Shown here in pieces: positions 41,063 to 48,381 of a DNA stretch of 48,381 nt (the stretch's first letter is position 1; every line of letters starts with the position of its first letter). The translations under genes and the position numbers were made by a program. The notes beneath the pieces were generated by a model. That model was not told the DNA's origin and searched no databases. It saw only the letters and a list, made by a program, of their open reading frames with translations. The stretch comes from an uncultured Collinsella sp. (lineage in GTDB: Bacteria; Actinomycetota; Coriobacteriia; Coriobacteriales; Coriobacteriaceae). The stretch covers positions 1-48,381 of the forward strand of contig CATYSO010000018.1 in the NCBI GenBank assembly GCA_958412345.1, in the 5' to 3' direction.

Positions 41063-42346
41063 TTGGATATTATCCGCGTTGAGGGTGGCCACGCCATCGG
41101 AGGCTCCGTGCCCGTCTCGGGCGCCAAGAACTCCGCGCTCAAACTCATGGCGGCAACGCTTCTGGCGCCGGGCAAGACGACGCTGCAGAACGTGCCCGAT
41201 ATTTCCGATGTCCACGTGATGGGCAAGGTGCTCAAGGGCATGGGCGCTACGATCGATGTTCTCGACGAGCACACGCTCGAGATTGATACCTCTCAGGTCG
41301 ATTCATGGGAGGCCCCCTACGAGCTCGTTGCCAAGATGCGCGCTTCCACCGCCGTCATGGGACCCCTGCTGGGCCGCTTCCATCGCGCCAAAATTGCCAT
41401 GCCGGGCGGCTGCAACCTGGGTGCTCGCAAGATCGATATGCATATTCTTGGTCTTGAGGCCCTGGGCGTTGAGTTCGATACCGCCCACGGTTACATCAAC
41501 GCTAATGCGCCCCAAGGTCTGCGCGGTACCACCGTCACGCTCGAGTTCGCCAGCGTCGGTGCGACCGAGAACCTCATCATGGCCTCTGTGCGCGCACAGG
41601 GCACCACGGTTATCGACAATGCCGCCCGCGAGCCCGAGATCGTCGATCTCGCTAACATGCTCAACGAGATGGGCGCCAAGATTGTTGGCGCCGGTACGCC
41701 CGTCGTGACTATCGAAGGCGTGGAAGAGCTCCATCCCGTTACCCATCGCGTGGTGGGCGACCGCATCGAGGCCGGTACCTTTATCGTTGCCGGTGCGTTG
41801 ATGGCCGACGATCGCGGTGTCGATGTCACGGGCTTTTGCCCCATTCACTTGGGCATGGTGCTCAAGAAGATGGAGCTCATGGGTATCGACTGCGAGCGCG
41901 TCGAGGATGGCGTCCATGTGAACCGTGCCGAGCGTATCAAGCCGGTCGACATCCAGACGCTTCCGTTCCCCGGCTTCCCGACGGACATGCAGGCGCAGAT
42001 TATGGTACTCTCCGCCCTTGCCGATGGTAGCTCCGTTATCACCGAGAACATCTTCGAGAATCGCTTTATGTTTGCCTCTGAGCTGGTACGCATGGGTGCC
42101 GACATTCGTATCGAGAGCCATCATGCCATGATTCATGGCGTCAAGGGCTTCTCGGGTGCACAGGTTACCTCGCCCGATCTGCGTGGCGGAGCGGCCCTCG
42201 TCGTAGCGGGCTTGATCGCCGACGGGACGACCGAGGTTTCGGCTATCCATCACATCAAGCGCGGCTACGAGCAGTTTGTCGAAAAGCTGCAGGCGCTCGG
42301 CGCGCATGTCGAGCATGCTACCGTCCCCGATCCCGTCATCTACTAA
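41063..42346 (+). CDS. murA: UDP-N-acetylglucosamine 1-carboxyvinyltransferase
   Basis: This 427-residue enzyme does the first committed step of peptidoglycan synthesis, adding enolpyruvate from PEP to UDP-GlcNAc. The catalytic loop is MPGGCNLGARKIDMHI; its Cys is the residue fosfomycin targets, so it is probably fosfomycin-sensitive. Conserved KNSALKLMAATLLAPG (Lys-Asn) is present near residue 20. The start is a TTG at 41063 with AAAGGG 6 bp upstream, giving MDIIRVEGG. It follows the atp terminator and precedes an LCP-family gene by 12 bp. Confidence 0.96.
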   Translation: MDIIRVEGGHAIGGSVPVSGAKNSALKLMAATLLAPGKTTLQNVPDISDVHVMGKVLKGMGATIDVLDEHTLEIDTSQVDSWEAPYELVAKMRASTAVMGPLLGRFHRAKIAMPGGCNLGARKIDMHILGLEALGVEFDTAHGYINANAPQGLRGTTVTLEFASVGATENLIMASVRAQGTTVIDNAAREPEIVDLANMLNEMGAKIVGAGTPVVTIEGVEELHPVTHRVVGDRIEAGTFIVAGALMADDRGVDVTGFCPIHLGMVLKKMELMGIDCERVEDGVHVNRAERIKPVDIQTLPFPGFPTDMQAQIMVLSALADGSSVITENIFENRFMFASELVRMGADIRIESHHAMIHGVKGFSGAQVTSPDLRGGAALVVAGLIADGTTEVSAIHHIKRGYEQFVEKLQALGAHVEHATVPDPVIY

Positions 42347-42358
42347 TACAGGTTGCCT

Positions 42359-43594
42359 ATGTTTAATAAAAAGCCCCTCGCGGATACCACCACCCGAAGA
42401 CCCTCACCCGGTGCGCAGGCCAAGATCTACAGTCGCGATAACGTGGCTCGCTATTCCGAGCGCGCTCGTCAACGTCGCCGTAGCCACACGATTCGTCACG
42501 TCGCGCTCATTGTCGTGCTTGGCGTGCTGTTGAGTGCCACTACCGCTGCCGGCCTGTGGTTTGCCACCATTATGGGCAAGCTCGGCGATTCTAATGTCAT
42601 TACCGACAATCTGCGTCGGGTTCTGGTTGACACCGATGAGGCAAAGGATCCGTTCTACGTGCTGCTTCTTGGCACCGACGGCCGTCCGGGCGAGGATACG
42701 TATCGTGCCGACTCGATTATCCTGGCACGCATCGACCCCACGCAAAAGCAGGCGACGCTCATTTCCGTTCCGCGCGACACCAAGGTCGAGTACAAGGGCG
42801 AGACCATGAAGATCAACGCCTGCCATACTGTTGGCGGCGCCGAGGCCATGGTCGAGGCGGTCAACGAGCTGTGCGGTGTTCAGATCTCCCACTATGCCGA
42901 GGTCAGCTTCGACGGTATGCAGGCGCTGATTGATTCGGTTGGCGGTATCGACATTAACGCAACCGATGATGTTGACGACCCCGAGCACCTGGATATTAAG
43001 ATTACCGCTGGCCAGCAGCATATGGACGGTGCCACCGCCCTTACCTATGCCCGCTGCCGCTACACCTATGCCGACGGCGATTACACGCGCATGCGCCACC
43101 AGCGTCAGGTGCTTGGCGCCCTTGCCAACCAGATTCTCAATAACTTCGATGCCACGAAGATCTTTGGCCTGGTTAATTCGCTGTCCGATATGCTCGTAAC
43201 CGATATGAGCGTTCAGGATATCGTGGCTACGGTCAATGCCATGCGCGGTATGGATGTCGACGGTATCTACTCGGCCAACCTGCCCTCGTACGCCGACGAC
43301 AGCACCATGATCGACGGCGTGAGCTACGTCTTTGTCTACGAGGACGAGCTCAAGGAAATGATGGAGCGCGTCGATGCTGGCAAGGATCCCAAGGGTCCCA
43401 ACACCATGGGTCTTTCCGACGGTTCCAGCTCTACGATCGGCGACCTGAACAACAACACGTCTGACGATTACGCAAACGGTACCGCAACCTCATCGGTCAG
43501 CTCTGACGATTCCGATGACTCAAGCGATTCGAGCGATTCGGACTACTACGAAGAGCCCACCGGCGATGGCAACGGCTACGAAGCCAACTACTAG
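42359..43594 (+). CDS. LytR-CpsA-Psr (LCP) family wall-polymer ligase
   Basis: This 411-residue protein has a basic cytoplasmic N-terminus, one membrane helix (HVALIVVLGVLLSATTAAGLWFATIMG, about 45-72), and an extracytoplasmic LCP domain (VLLLGTDGRPGEDTYRADSIIL ... ISVPRDTKV, with AITYARCRYTYADGDYTRMRHQRQ-type pattern). LCP enzymes attach teichoic-acid-like or polysaccharide polymers to the cell wall. The C-terminal 60 residues are a Ser/Asp-rich tail (SSVSSDDSDDSSDSSDSD), probably flexible. The ATG at 42359 is preferred over the TTG at 42353. It sits with murA, consistent with wall assembly. Confidence 0.9.
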   Translation: MFNKKPLADTTTRRPSPGAQAKIYSRDNVARYSERARQRRRSHTIRHVALIVVLGVLLSATTAAGLWFATIMGKLGDSNVITDNLRRVLVDTDEAKDPFYVLLLGTDGRPGEDTYRADSIILARIDPTQKQATLISVPRDTKVEYKGETMKINACHTVGGAEAMVEAVNELCGVQISHYAEVSFDGMQALIDSVGGIDINATDDVDDPEHLDIKITAGQQHMDGATALTYARCRYTYADGDYTRMRHQRQVLGALANQILNNFDATKIFGLVNSLSDMLVTDMSVQDIVATVNAMRGMDVDGIYSANLPSYADDSTMIDGVSYVFVYEDELKEMMERVDAGKDPKGPNTMGLSDGSSSTIGDLNNNTSDDYANGTATSSVSSDDSDDSSDSSDSDYYEEPTGDGNGYEANY

Positions 43595-43596
43595 AG

Positions 43597-43758
43597 TTAC
43601 GCGGTTTTACCAAACCGCGTAACCGCTTGACGCTGCGCGGGCCGCATTTGGACAATCTGACGTTCAACTTCAAGGGCGCGACCAGAAGGTCAGCGCCCTT
43701 TCGTTTCACGTCACCTTGTCTCAAATGCGACCCGCTCGCTGCCCGTCCTCAACCTGCG
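43597..43758 (+). repeat. Structured repeat element, copy C
   Basis: The opening hairpin equals those of A and B (43597-43622). The outer stem GCGGGCCGCATTTG (43637-43650) with CAAATGCGACCCGC (43722-43735) has 13 of 14 pairs and shares no sequence with A or B. The middle helix is TGACG/CGTCA (43658-43662 with 43709-43713). The apical hairpin is AAGGGCGC-GACC-AGAA-GGTC-A-GCGCCCTT. Ends GTCCTCAACCTG as in A. It starts 3 bp past the LCP-gene stop. Confidence 0.85.
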
Positions 43759-43763
43759 ACGTT

Positions 43764-43866
43764 AGTCATTGGGGACGTTCTTAAACGACTGGTCAAAGGG
43801 GACACTCTTGATGCACTTGGCACTTGGGGACGTTCCTTATGTGCCGGCAGTTTGGGACACTCCTTG
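43764..43866. repeat. GGGGACG palindrome family, copy 3 and relics
   Basis: AGTCATTGGGGACGTTCTTA then AACGACT (43764-43790) matches copies at 26893 and 28403. Downstream to 43866 are degenerate pieces: GGGGACACTCTTG, CTTGGGGACGTTCCTTATG and TTTGGGACACTCC. This suggests repeated insertions or decay of the same element. Confidence 0.6.
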
Positions 43867-43906
43867 CGTTAAGAGGCTGGCGCGCGTCAACCTGTTCTCA
43901 TTGCAG

Positions 43907-43943
43907 CAAAAAATCGCCCCGTTCTCGGTTGAGGACGGGGCGG
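43907..43943 (-). terminator. Rho-independent terminator of pepT
   Basis: On the minus strand, CGCCCCGT and ACGGGGCG form a stem followed by ATTTTTT. It lies about 30 bp beyond the pepT stop. Confidence 0.85.
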
Positions 43944-43971
43944 TTTGTCTTTTAGGCTTGAGCGGCCAGGC

Positions 43972-45219
43972 TTATGCAAAGCGGGCGACGAGCTCCTGGA
44001 GCACGTCGGTCATCTTGACGAGCGAACTGACCGGGACGAACTCGTTGACGCCGTGGTAGCAATAGCCGCCGGTGGAAAGGTTGGGGCAGGGCAGACCGCG
44101 GAACGACAGCTGCGCGCCGTCGGTGCCGCCGCGAATCGGCAGCACTTGGGGCTCAACGCCGCAGGCAAGGTAGGCTTCCTTGGCAACATCAATGAGCTCG
44201 GGATAGTCACGAACGATCTCGGCCATATTTCGATACTGCTGCTTAATCTCGACCGTCACGCGCTCCTCACCCAGACGCTGGTTGAGCATCGAGGCGGCGG
44301 CATCAATAAGGTCGAGTTTCTGCTGGAACTTGGCGGCATCGTGATCACGGACGATATAGCGCGCTGTGGCGTGATCGACGGTCGCAGATACACCCTCAAG
44401 GTGATAAAAGCCCTCGTAGCCTTCCGTATACTCCGGGCGCTGCACGTAGGGGAGCAACGCGTTGAAGTCGCAGAACAGATTGCCTGCGTTGACCATACGG
44501 CCCTTAGCGTCGCCCGGGTGGATGGACTGGCCCTCAAAGCAGACGGTCGCCTCGGCGGCGTTAAAGCACTCCCACTCCAGTTCGCCGATGGGGCCGCCGT
44601 CGACCGTGTAGGCGTACTTGCAGCCAAAGGTATCGATATCCAACAGCTCGGCTCCGTGGCCGATCTCCTCGTCAGGGCAGAAGCAAATGCCGAGTGCGGG
44701 ATGAGGCAGAGAAGGGTCCTGAGCGATACGCGCGACAAGCGACATGATCTCGGCGACGCCTGCCTTGTCGTCCGCGCCCAGCAGCGTGGTGCCATCGCTG
44801 CAGACCAGGTCCTCACCCGCGAGGTCATTCAGGGCGGGAAGCTTGGCGGTACTCATGGCAACGGGCTTACCGTCAACCGTGCCGCAGACCAGGTCGCCGC
44901 CTTCGTAGTGTACGATGTGCGGCTTCACGCCGGCGCCCGGTGCAACTTCGGTGGTGTCGAGATGGGCGATCAGGCCCAGGGCGGGCTTGTCCTCAGCGCC
45001 CGCACTTGCGGGGATATGCGCGCAGACATAGGCGTGCTCGGTCACGTGGGCATCTTCCGCACCAAGCTCGCGCAGCTCTTCAGCCAGCACGTTGGCAAGG
45101 TCAAACTGAACGGCGCTCGAGGGTACCTGGTCGCAGTTTGCATCCTCGGACTGCGTGTTGATCTGGACGTAGCGCAAAAAGCGCTCGAGGACATCGGGGC
45201 TCGTGGTGGTGTTTTCCAT
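43972..45219 (-). CDS. pepT: Peptidase T (tripeptide aminopeptidase)
   Basis: This 415-residue M20B metallopeptidase removes N-terminal residues from tripeptides. The metal and catalytic segments are clear: LIAHLDTTEVAPG (His, Asp), DGTTLLGADDKAG (Asp), CFCPDEEIGHG (Glu-Glu), YTVDGGPIGELE, and the C-terminal His in YCYHGVNEF. Length matches PepT (about 408). The ATG at 45219 has GGAG 8 bp upstream; the longer upstream open frame is not used. It is divergent from a DtxR-family regulator, with a perfect palindrome in the shared region. Confidence 0.95.
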   Translation of the reverse strand: MENTTTSPDVLERFLRYVQINTQSEDANCDQVPSSAVQFDLANVLAEELRELGAEDAHVTEHAYVCAHIPASAGAEDKPALGLIAHLDTTEVAPGAGVKPHIVHYEGGDLVCGTVDGKPVAMSTAKLPALNDLAGEDLVCSDGTTLLGADDKAGVAEIMSLVARIAQDPSLPHPALGICFCPDEEIGHGAELLDIDTFGCKYAYTVDGGPIGELEWECFNAAEATVCFEGQSIHPGDAKGRMVNAGNLFCDFNALLPYVQRPEYTEGYEGFYHLEGVSATVDHATARYIVRDHDAAKFQQKLDLIDAAASMLNQRLGEERVTVEIKQQYRNMAEIVRDYPELIDVAKEAYLACGVEPQVLPIRGGTDGAQLSFRGLPCPNLSTGGYCYHGVNEFVPVSSLVKMTDVLQELVARFA

Positions 45220-45267
45220 AAAGACCGCTCCAATCTTGGTCGTCGTGTGCAACAAGAACTCTAGCAC

Positions 45268-45285
45268 GGTATGCCACGGCATACC
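45268..45285. promoter_or_regulatory. Palindromic operator between pepT and the DtxR-family gene
   Basis: GGTATGCCACGGCATACC has 8-bp arms with a 2-bp centre. It sits in the 120-bp divergent space, overlapping the likely pepT promoter (a TAGAGT -10 follows it on the minus strand). A DtxR-type regulator is encoded next door, but this motif is not the classic DtxR or MntR box. Confidence 0.5.
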
Positions 45286-45339
45286 GCGACGCTTGGATGG
45301 GGTAGAATCAGCCATTGAATGCAGAAGGGACGGAAGATC

Positions 45340-45762
45340 ATGGATACGACAAATAGCTCGCGCGAACTACATCTGACGGTGGCGAACGAAGACTACTTGG
45401 AGTGCATGGTTCGCATTGAAAGCGAAGAGGGGGAAACCAACGGCGTGCGATCGGTCGACATCGCGCAGCGCCTTGGCGTCTCCAAGGCATCGGTCAATAA
45501 AGCGGTTTCGGCGCTCAAGGCATCTGAGCTTGTCGAGCAATCGCACTACGGCAAGGTAGTCCTGACCGATCGCGGCCGCGAGGTTGGCACGGCTATCTGG
45601 TACCGTCATCGCCTCGTCCGCACGTTTTTGGTTCAGGAGCTCGGTGTCGAATTTGAGCGAGCCGATTCCGAGGCCTGCATGATGGAGCATGCGCTATCCG
45701 AGGACACGATGAACCGCTGGCTCGCCTATCTCGAAAAGCAGGGAATCAGCGTCGAGGAATAG
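45340..45762 (+). CDS. DtxR/MntR-family metal-dependent regulator
   Basis: This is a 140-residue regulator with the DtxR N-terminal winged helix (LTVANEDYLECMVRIE, then VRSVDIAQRLGVSKASVNKAVSALKASELVEQSHYGKVVLTDRG) and a dimerisation/metal region (RHRLVRTFLVQELGVEF ... EACMMEHALSEDTMNRW), with the usual Glu/His/Cys ligands. It lacks the C-terminal SH3-like domain of full-length DtxR, so it resembles MntR. It probably senses Mn or Fe. The ATG at 45340 has GGAAG upstream. It precedes a homocysteine methyltransferase by 10 bp. Confidence 0.85.
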   Translation: MDTTNSSRELHLTVANEDYLECMVRIESEEGETNGVRSVDIAQRLGVSKASVNKAVSALKASELVEQSHYGKVVLTDRGREVGTAIWYRHRLVRTFLVQELGVEFERADSEACMMEHALSEDTMNRWLAYLEKQGISVEE

Positions 45763-45772
45763 CGGGATATAT

Positions 45773-46666
45773 ATGGATACGAGTTATTACAATCGCTTTG
45801 GTGCCGAGGAGCTTACGCGCCGCTTGTCGAGCGAGACCTTGTTGGCGCAGGGCCCCATGGGCAGTGTTCTGTTGAGTGAGTACGATGCCGCCGATATTCC
45901 ACCGGCGTTTTGGAATCTGGCAGAGCCGCAGACCGTTTCTCGTATCCATCGCTTGTATGTCGCCGCCGGCGCGCAGGTACTCATTACCAATACCTTTCAG
46001 GCATCAAGCTATGCCCTCAAGCACGACCAGATTGCGCCGTCCGTGGCGGAGGTCAATCGCGGGGCCGTCGACGATGCCCGCCAGGCGCACCCTCAGCTGC
46101 TGCTGGGCTCGATGGGTTCGATCGGTATTGAGTGGTTTGCCGAGGACTCGGCCGAGTTTCGTGAGATCCGAGGCATTGCGCGCGAACAGACGCACGCCTT
46201 GCTCAATGCTGGTGTTGACGGTCTGCTGATCGAGACGGTGACGTCTATCCGTAATTTGCAGCCCATGCTTGCCGGCGCCCGAGATGCCGCCGACGGCATG
46301 CCTGTTCTGGTGAGTTTTGTCGTTGACGATAAGGGCGACCTGTTGGGCGATGGCCTCAACATCGAGGCAGCCGTTTTGTACGCCGAAAAACACGGCGCAA
46401 ACTCGGTTGGTGTTAATTGCTGTTCGCTTGCGGCCGCGAATGCGGCGGTGCCCAGGATGGTTGCATCGGCGACTACTCCCGTCACGGTGCGTCCCAACGT
46501 GGGCGATCCGGTCCAGACTCAGGATGGCCCCGTATGGCACGAGAACCCCGAAGCTTTCGCGCGCGCATGCATCGAATGGAGACATGCCGGTGCCGCAATG
46601 GTGGGCAGTTGCTGTGGAACCACGGCAATCACTACGGCAGCGATGGCCGAGGCGCTCGATATATAA
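45773..46666 (+). CDS. Homocysteine S-methyltransferase family protein
   Basis: This 297-residue zinc enzyme transfers a methyl group to homocysteine to form methionine, from S-methylmethionine, SAM or betaine, depending on the member. The zinc ligands are the cysteine in GVNCC and the paired cysteines in MVGSCCGTT, matching the family layout. The N-terminus (ETLLAQGPMGSVLLSE) replaces the common DGAMGT motif with QGPMGS. Cotranscribed with the DtxR-family regulator by spacing. A strong terminator follows. Confidence 0.88.
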   Translation: MDTSYYNRFGAEELTRRLSSETLLAQGPMGSVLLSEYDAADIPPAFWNLAEPQTVSRIHRLYVAAGAQVLITNTFQASSYALKHDQIAPSVAEVNRGAVDDARQAHPQLLLGSMGSIGIEWFAEDSAEFREIRGIAREQTHALLNAGVDGLLIETVTSIRNLQPMLAGARDAADGMPVLVSFVVDDKGDLLGDGLNIEAAVLYAEKHGANSVGVNCCSLAAANAAVPRMVASATTPVTVRPNVGDPVQTQDGPVWHENPEAFARACIEWRHAGAAMVGSCCGTTAITTAAMAEALDI

Positions 46667-46671
46667 AGGGC

Positions 46672-46701
46672 AAAACCGCTCCATACGGGGCGGTTTTTTT
46701 T
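46672..46701 (+). terminator. Rho-independent terminator after the methyltransferase gene
   Basis: AAAACCGCTCC-ATAC-GGGGCGGTTTT pairs into a stem followed by a run of T. It lies 5 bp past the stop of the methyltransferase gene. Confidence 0.9.
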
Positions 46702-46825
46702 ATTGCTTGCATGTCCTCGGCAGCATTTGCCCAAATGGTGAATGCTGGTGCCGGCAGGTTGCCGAGTGTGTATCGCGGGTATACCTCATGCGTACCATGA
46801 TCCAAACACTGTGAGGTGTCTGCGC

Positions 46826-48226
46826 GTGTGCGCGATAATTCATTTTGGAACTGACGGTTGGCGCGCTCGCGTCGATGAGGACTTCACTGCCGATAACGTT
46901 GCCCGTATCGCCGATGCCGTCGGCGAGTTGTGGCAAAAGACCAATCCGGGCAAAACGGTATATATAGGGTTCGACACTCGGCCCCTGGCGCGCGAGTTCG
47001 CTGAGCTTGCGGCGGGTGTGCTAGCAGCGCACGGGCTAGACGCCGTGCTCGCTTCGCGACCTGTTCCGACCCCTGCCCTTACGTGGGCGGCGGCTTATGA
47101 CGGTGAGGCGTGCGGCGCGCTCATGGTGACGGGGTCCCATCATCCGCAGGGTTATCTGTGTCTCAAGATTCGCATGGGTGACGGCTCGACCGCCAACCAG
47201 GATGTCATCGAAGAGCTCGAAGAGACCATGGCTCCCGAGCCAATGGGGATCGAGGGGCAATATCGCACCGCGGATATCATTCCTGACTATATGCAAGCGG
47301 TGGCATCGTTTGTCGATGCCGACGCCATCCGCGCCGCGCACCTGCGCGTGGTTGTTGACCCCATGGGCGGTGCAGCCCAGGGCTATCTAGCCGACTTGCT
47401 GCGCGAGCTTGGCGTTGAGGTGCACGAGATTCACGCCGGGCAGGCGCCTGACCAAGAAGATATCTGCCCCGACCCCGTTGAGCCGTGGGTGGACGCTTGC
47501 GAGCATACGGTTATCGAGGACGGAGCTTGCGCTGGCCTGGTGACCGACGGCGACGCCGACCGTATCGGCGCGGTTGACGAGCGCGGCAGATATATACATC
47601 CGCATCAGATCATGGCGCTCGTTTTGGGCGACTTGGTTCAATTTCGTAATTTGGAGGGGCGCGTCGTCGTCAATCTTTCGTGCTCGACGCTCGTGCGTCG
47701 CATTGCCGAGGCGCTTGGCTGCCGCGTGACCGTCAAACCAGTCGGTTTCAAATATATAGCGGCAGAGATGAAGAAGGGTGGCGTCCTCATAGGCGGCGAA
47801 GAAGCCGGTGGTATCGGCATCGCCGCGCATATGCCCGAGCGCGATGGAATCCTCGCCTGTCTGATTCTGTGTGAGCTTATGGCAAAGACGGACGCGCCTT
47901 TGGGCGTTCTGGTCGACCAACTCGAGGACAGATTTGGTAAGACGAGTTACGGTCGACGCGATTTGCGCCTTGAGGCCGAAGATGCCGAAACGTTACGAAC
48001 CCTGCTGCCGGGCGTAAACCCCAAGTCGATTTGTGGCAAGGTACCGCAAAACGTTAGTCATATGGATGGCTTGCGTTTAGCATTCGAGGATGACACGTGG
48101 CTGCTGGTCCGTCCTAGCGGGACCGAACCAGTGGTGCGCGTCTACGCCGAGGGGTTCTCGGTGGAAGAACGTGATGAGTTGCTCGATGCTGGCTGTGCTT
48201 TAGCTAGGGGGACGTATCCGCTCTAA
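46826..48226 (+). CDS. Alpha-D-phosphohexomutase (phosphoglucomutase/phosphomannomutase family)
   Basis: This 466-residue enzyme interconverts hexose 1- and 6-phosphates. Its motifs are IHFGTDGWRAR at the N-terminus, the phosphoserine loop VTGSHHPQGY (Ser in TGSHHP), the metal loop DGDADR, the sugar-binding GGEEAGG, and phosphate-binding RPSGTEPVVRVY. The start is chosen as GTG 46826: GAGGTG lies 7 bp upstream, and residues then align with the family start. GTG 46811 and an earlier open frame are alternatives. GGEEAGG has Ala where most relatives have Ser or Gly. The exact sugar (glucose or mannose) cannot be read from sequence. The gap from here to the window end (48227-48381) holds no gene I can support. 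Confidence 0.9.
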   Translation: MCAIIHFGTDGWRARVDEDFTADNVARIADAVGELWQKTNPGKTVYIGFDTRPLAREFAELAAGVLAAHGLDAVLASRPVPTPALTWAAAYDGEACGALMVTGSHHPQGYLCLKIRMGDGSTANQDVIEELEETMAPEPMGIEGQYRTADIIPDYMQAVASFVDADAIRAAHLRVVVDPMGGAAQGYLADLLRELGVEVHEIHAGQAPDQEDICPDPVEPWVDACEHTVIEDGACAGLVTDGDADRIGAVDERGRYIHPHQIMALVLGDLVQFRNLEGRVVVNLSCSTLVRRIAEALGCRVTVKPVGFKYIAAEMKKGGVLIGGEEAGGIGIAAHMPERDGILACLILCELMAKTDAPLGVLVDQLEDRFGKTSYGRRDLRLEAEDAETLRTLLPGVNPKSICGKVPQNVSHMDGLRLAFEDDTWLLVRPSGTEPVVRVYAEGFSVEERDELLDAGCALARGTYPL

Positions 48227-48381
48227 CCATGAGATTGCCTTATATAAAGAGATGCTCGGCGAGCGGTAGGTAACGGCTGGCAAACGTTAGTCGGATCCCA
48301 AGATGTGTAGGAAATGTGTACGCCCAGATTCCCGCCCCCGGCGCCCCTCCGGTCTGGCAATATATCTCCTTGCCGCGCGGC

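Overview
The window looks like chromosomal DNA from a high-GC gut Actinomycetota of class Coriobacteriia, most likely Collinsella or a close relative. This rests on GC-rich codon use, Shine-Dalgarno-led genes (several starting with GTG or TTG), an atp operon followed directly by murA and an LCP gene, and many short intergenic palindromes. The genus is an inference. I saw no rRNA, tRNA, CRISPR array, transposase or phage gene.

Layout. 1-4.7 kb: an oxidoreductase/transporter operon (SDR, MFS, Gfo/Idh; minus strand) divergent from a LysR regulator. 4.8-9.2 kb: a marR-led operon for a heterodimeric ABC exporter. 9.6-12.6 kb: a PfkB-type vitamin-B6 kinase with a small cysteine-rich protein, then a low-molecular-weight tyrosine phosphatase and an MFS exporter on the other strand. 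12.8-18.6 kb: a prenylated-FMN decarboxylation locus made of an LpdD-like/IPP-isomerase-like fusion, a DASS-type anion transporter, an LpdC/UbiD-type decarboxylase, an LpdB/UbiX-type flavin prenyltransferase and a MerR regulator. 18.6-22.2 kb: an AAA/DUF4143 ATPase flanked by palindromes, an unknown membrane protein and an aldose-1-epimerase-like protein. 22.4-26.9 kb: a polar amino acid ABC importer and an M20 dipeptidase. 27-33.8 kb: prfA, prmC (with a large insert), an orphan HicB-like protein, a TsaC/Sua5 protein, glpK and upp. 34-43.6 kb: the F1Fo ATP synthase operon, murA and an LCP protein. 43.9-48.2 kb: pepT (minus), a DtxR-family regulator, a homocysteine S-methyltransferase and a phosphohexomutase.

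Two things stand out. First, the decarboxylation locus: its first gene joins a domain resembling the prenyl-flavin chaperone LpdD to a Nudix/IPP-isomerase domain that keeps the metal ligands but has alanine in place of the catalytic cysteine. It lies just upstream of the UbiX and UbiD homologues, so it may supply or process the dimethylallyl (mono- or di-)phosphate needed to make prenylated FMN. Second, a dispersed family of about 160-bp structured elements (9251-9411, 22210-22350, 28229-28390, 43597-43758). Their stem sequences differ between copies but pairing is kept by compensatory changes while unpaired segments are conserved, which argues for selection on a folded RNA or DNA structure.

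Several other short palindrome families occupy the intergenic spaces, and one copy appears to sit in frame inside the M20 peptidase gene. All calls were made by reading the sequence and recalling family motifs; no database search was run.
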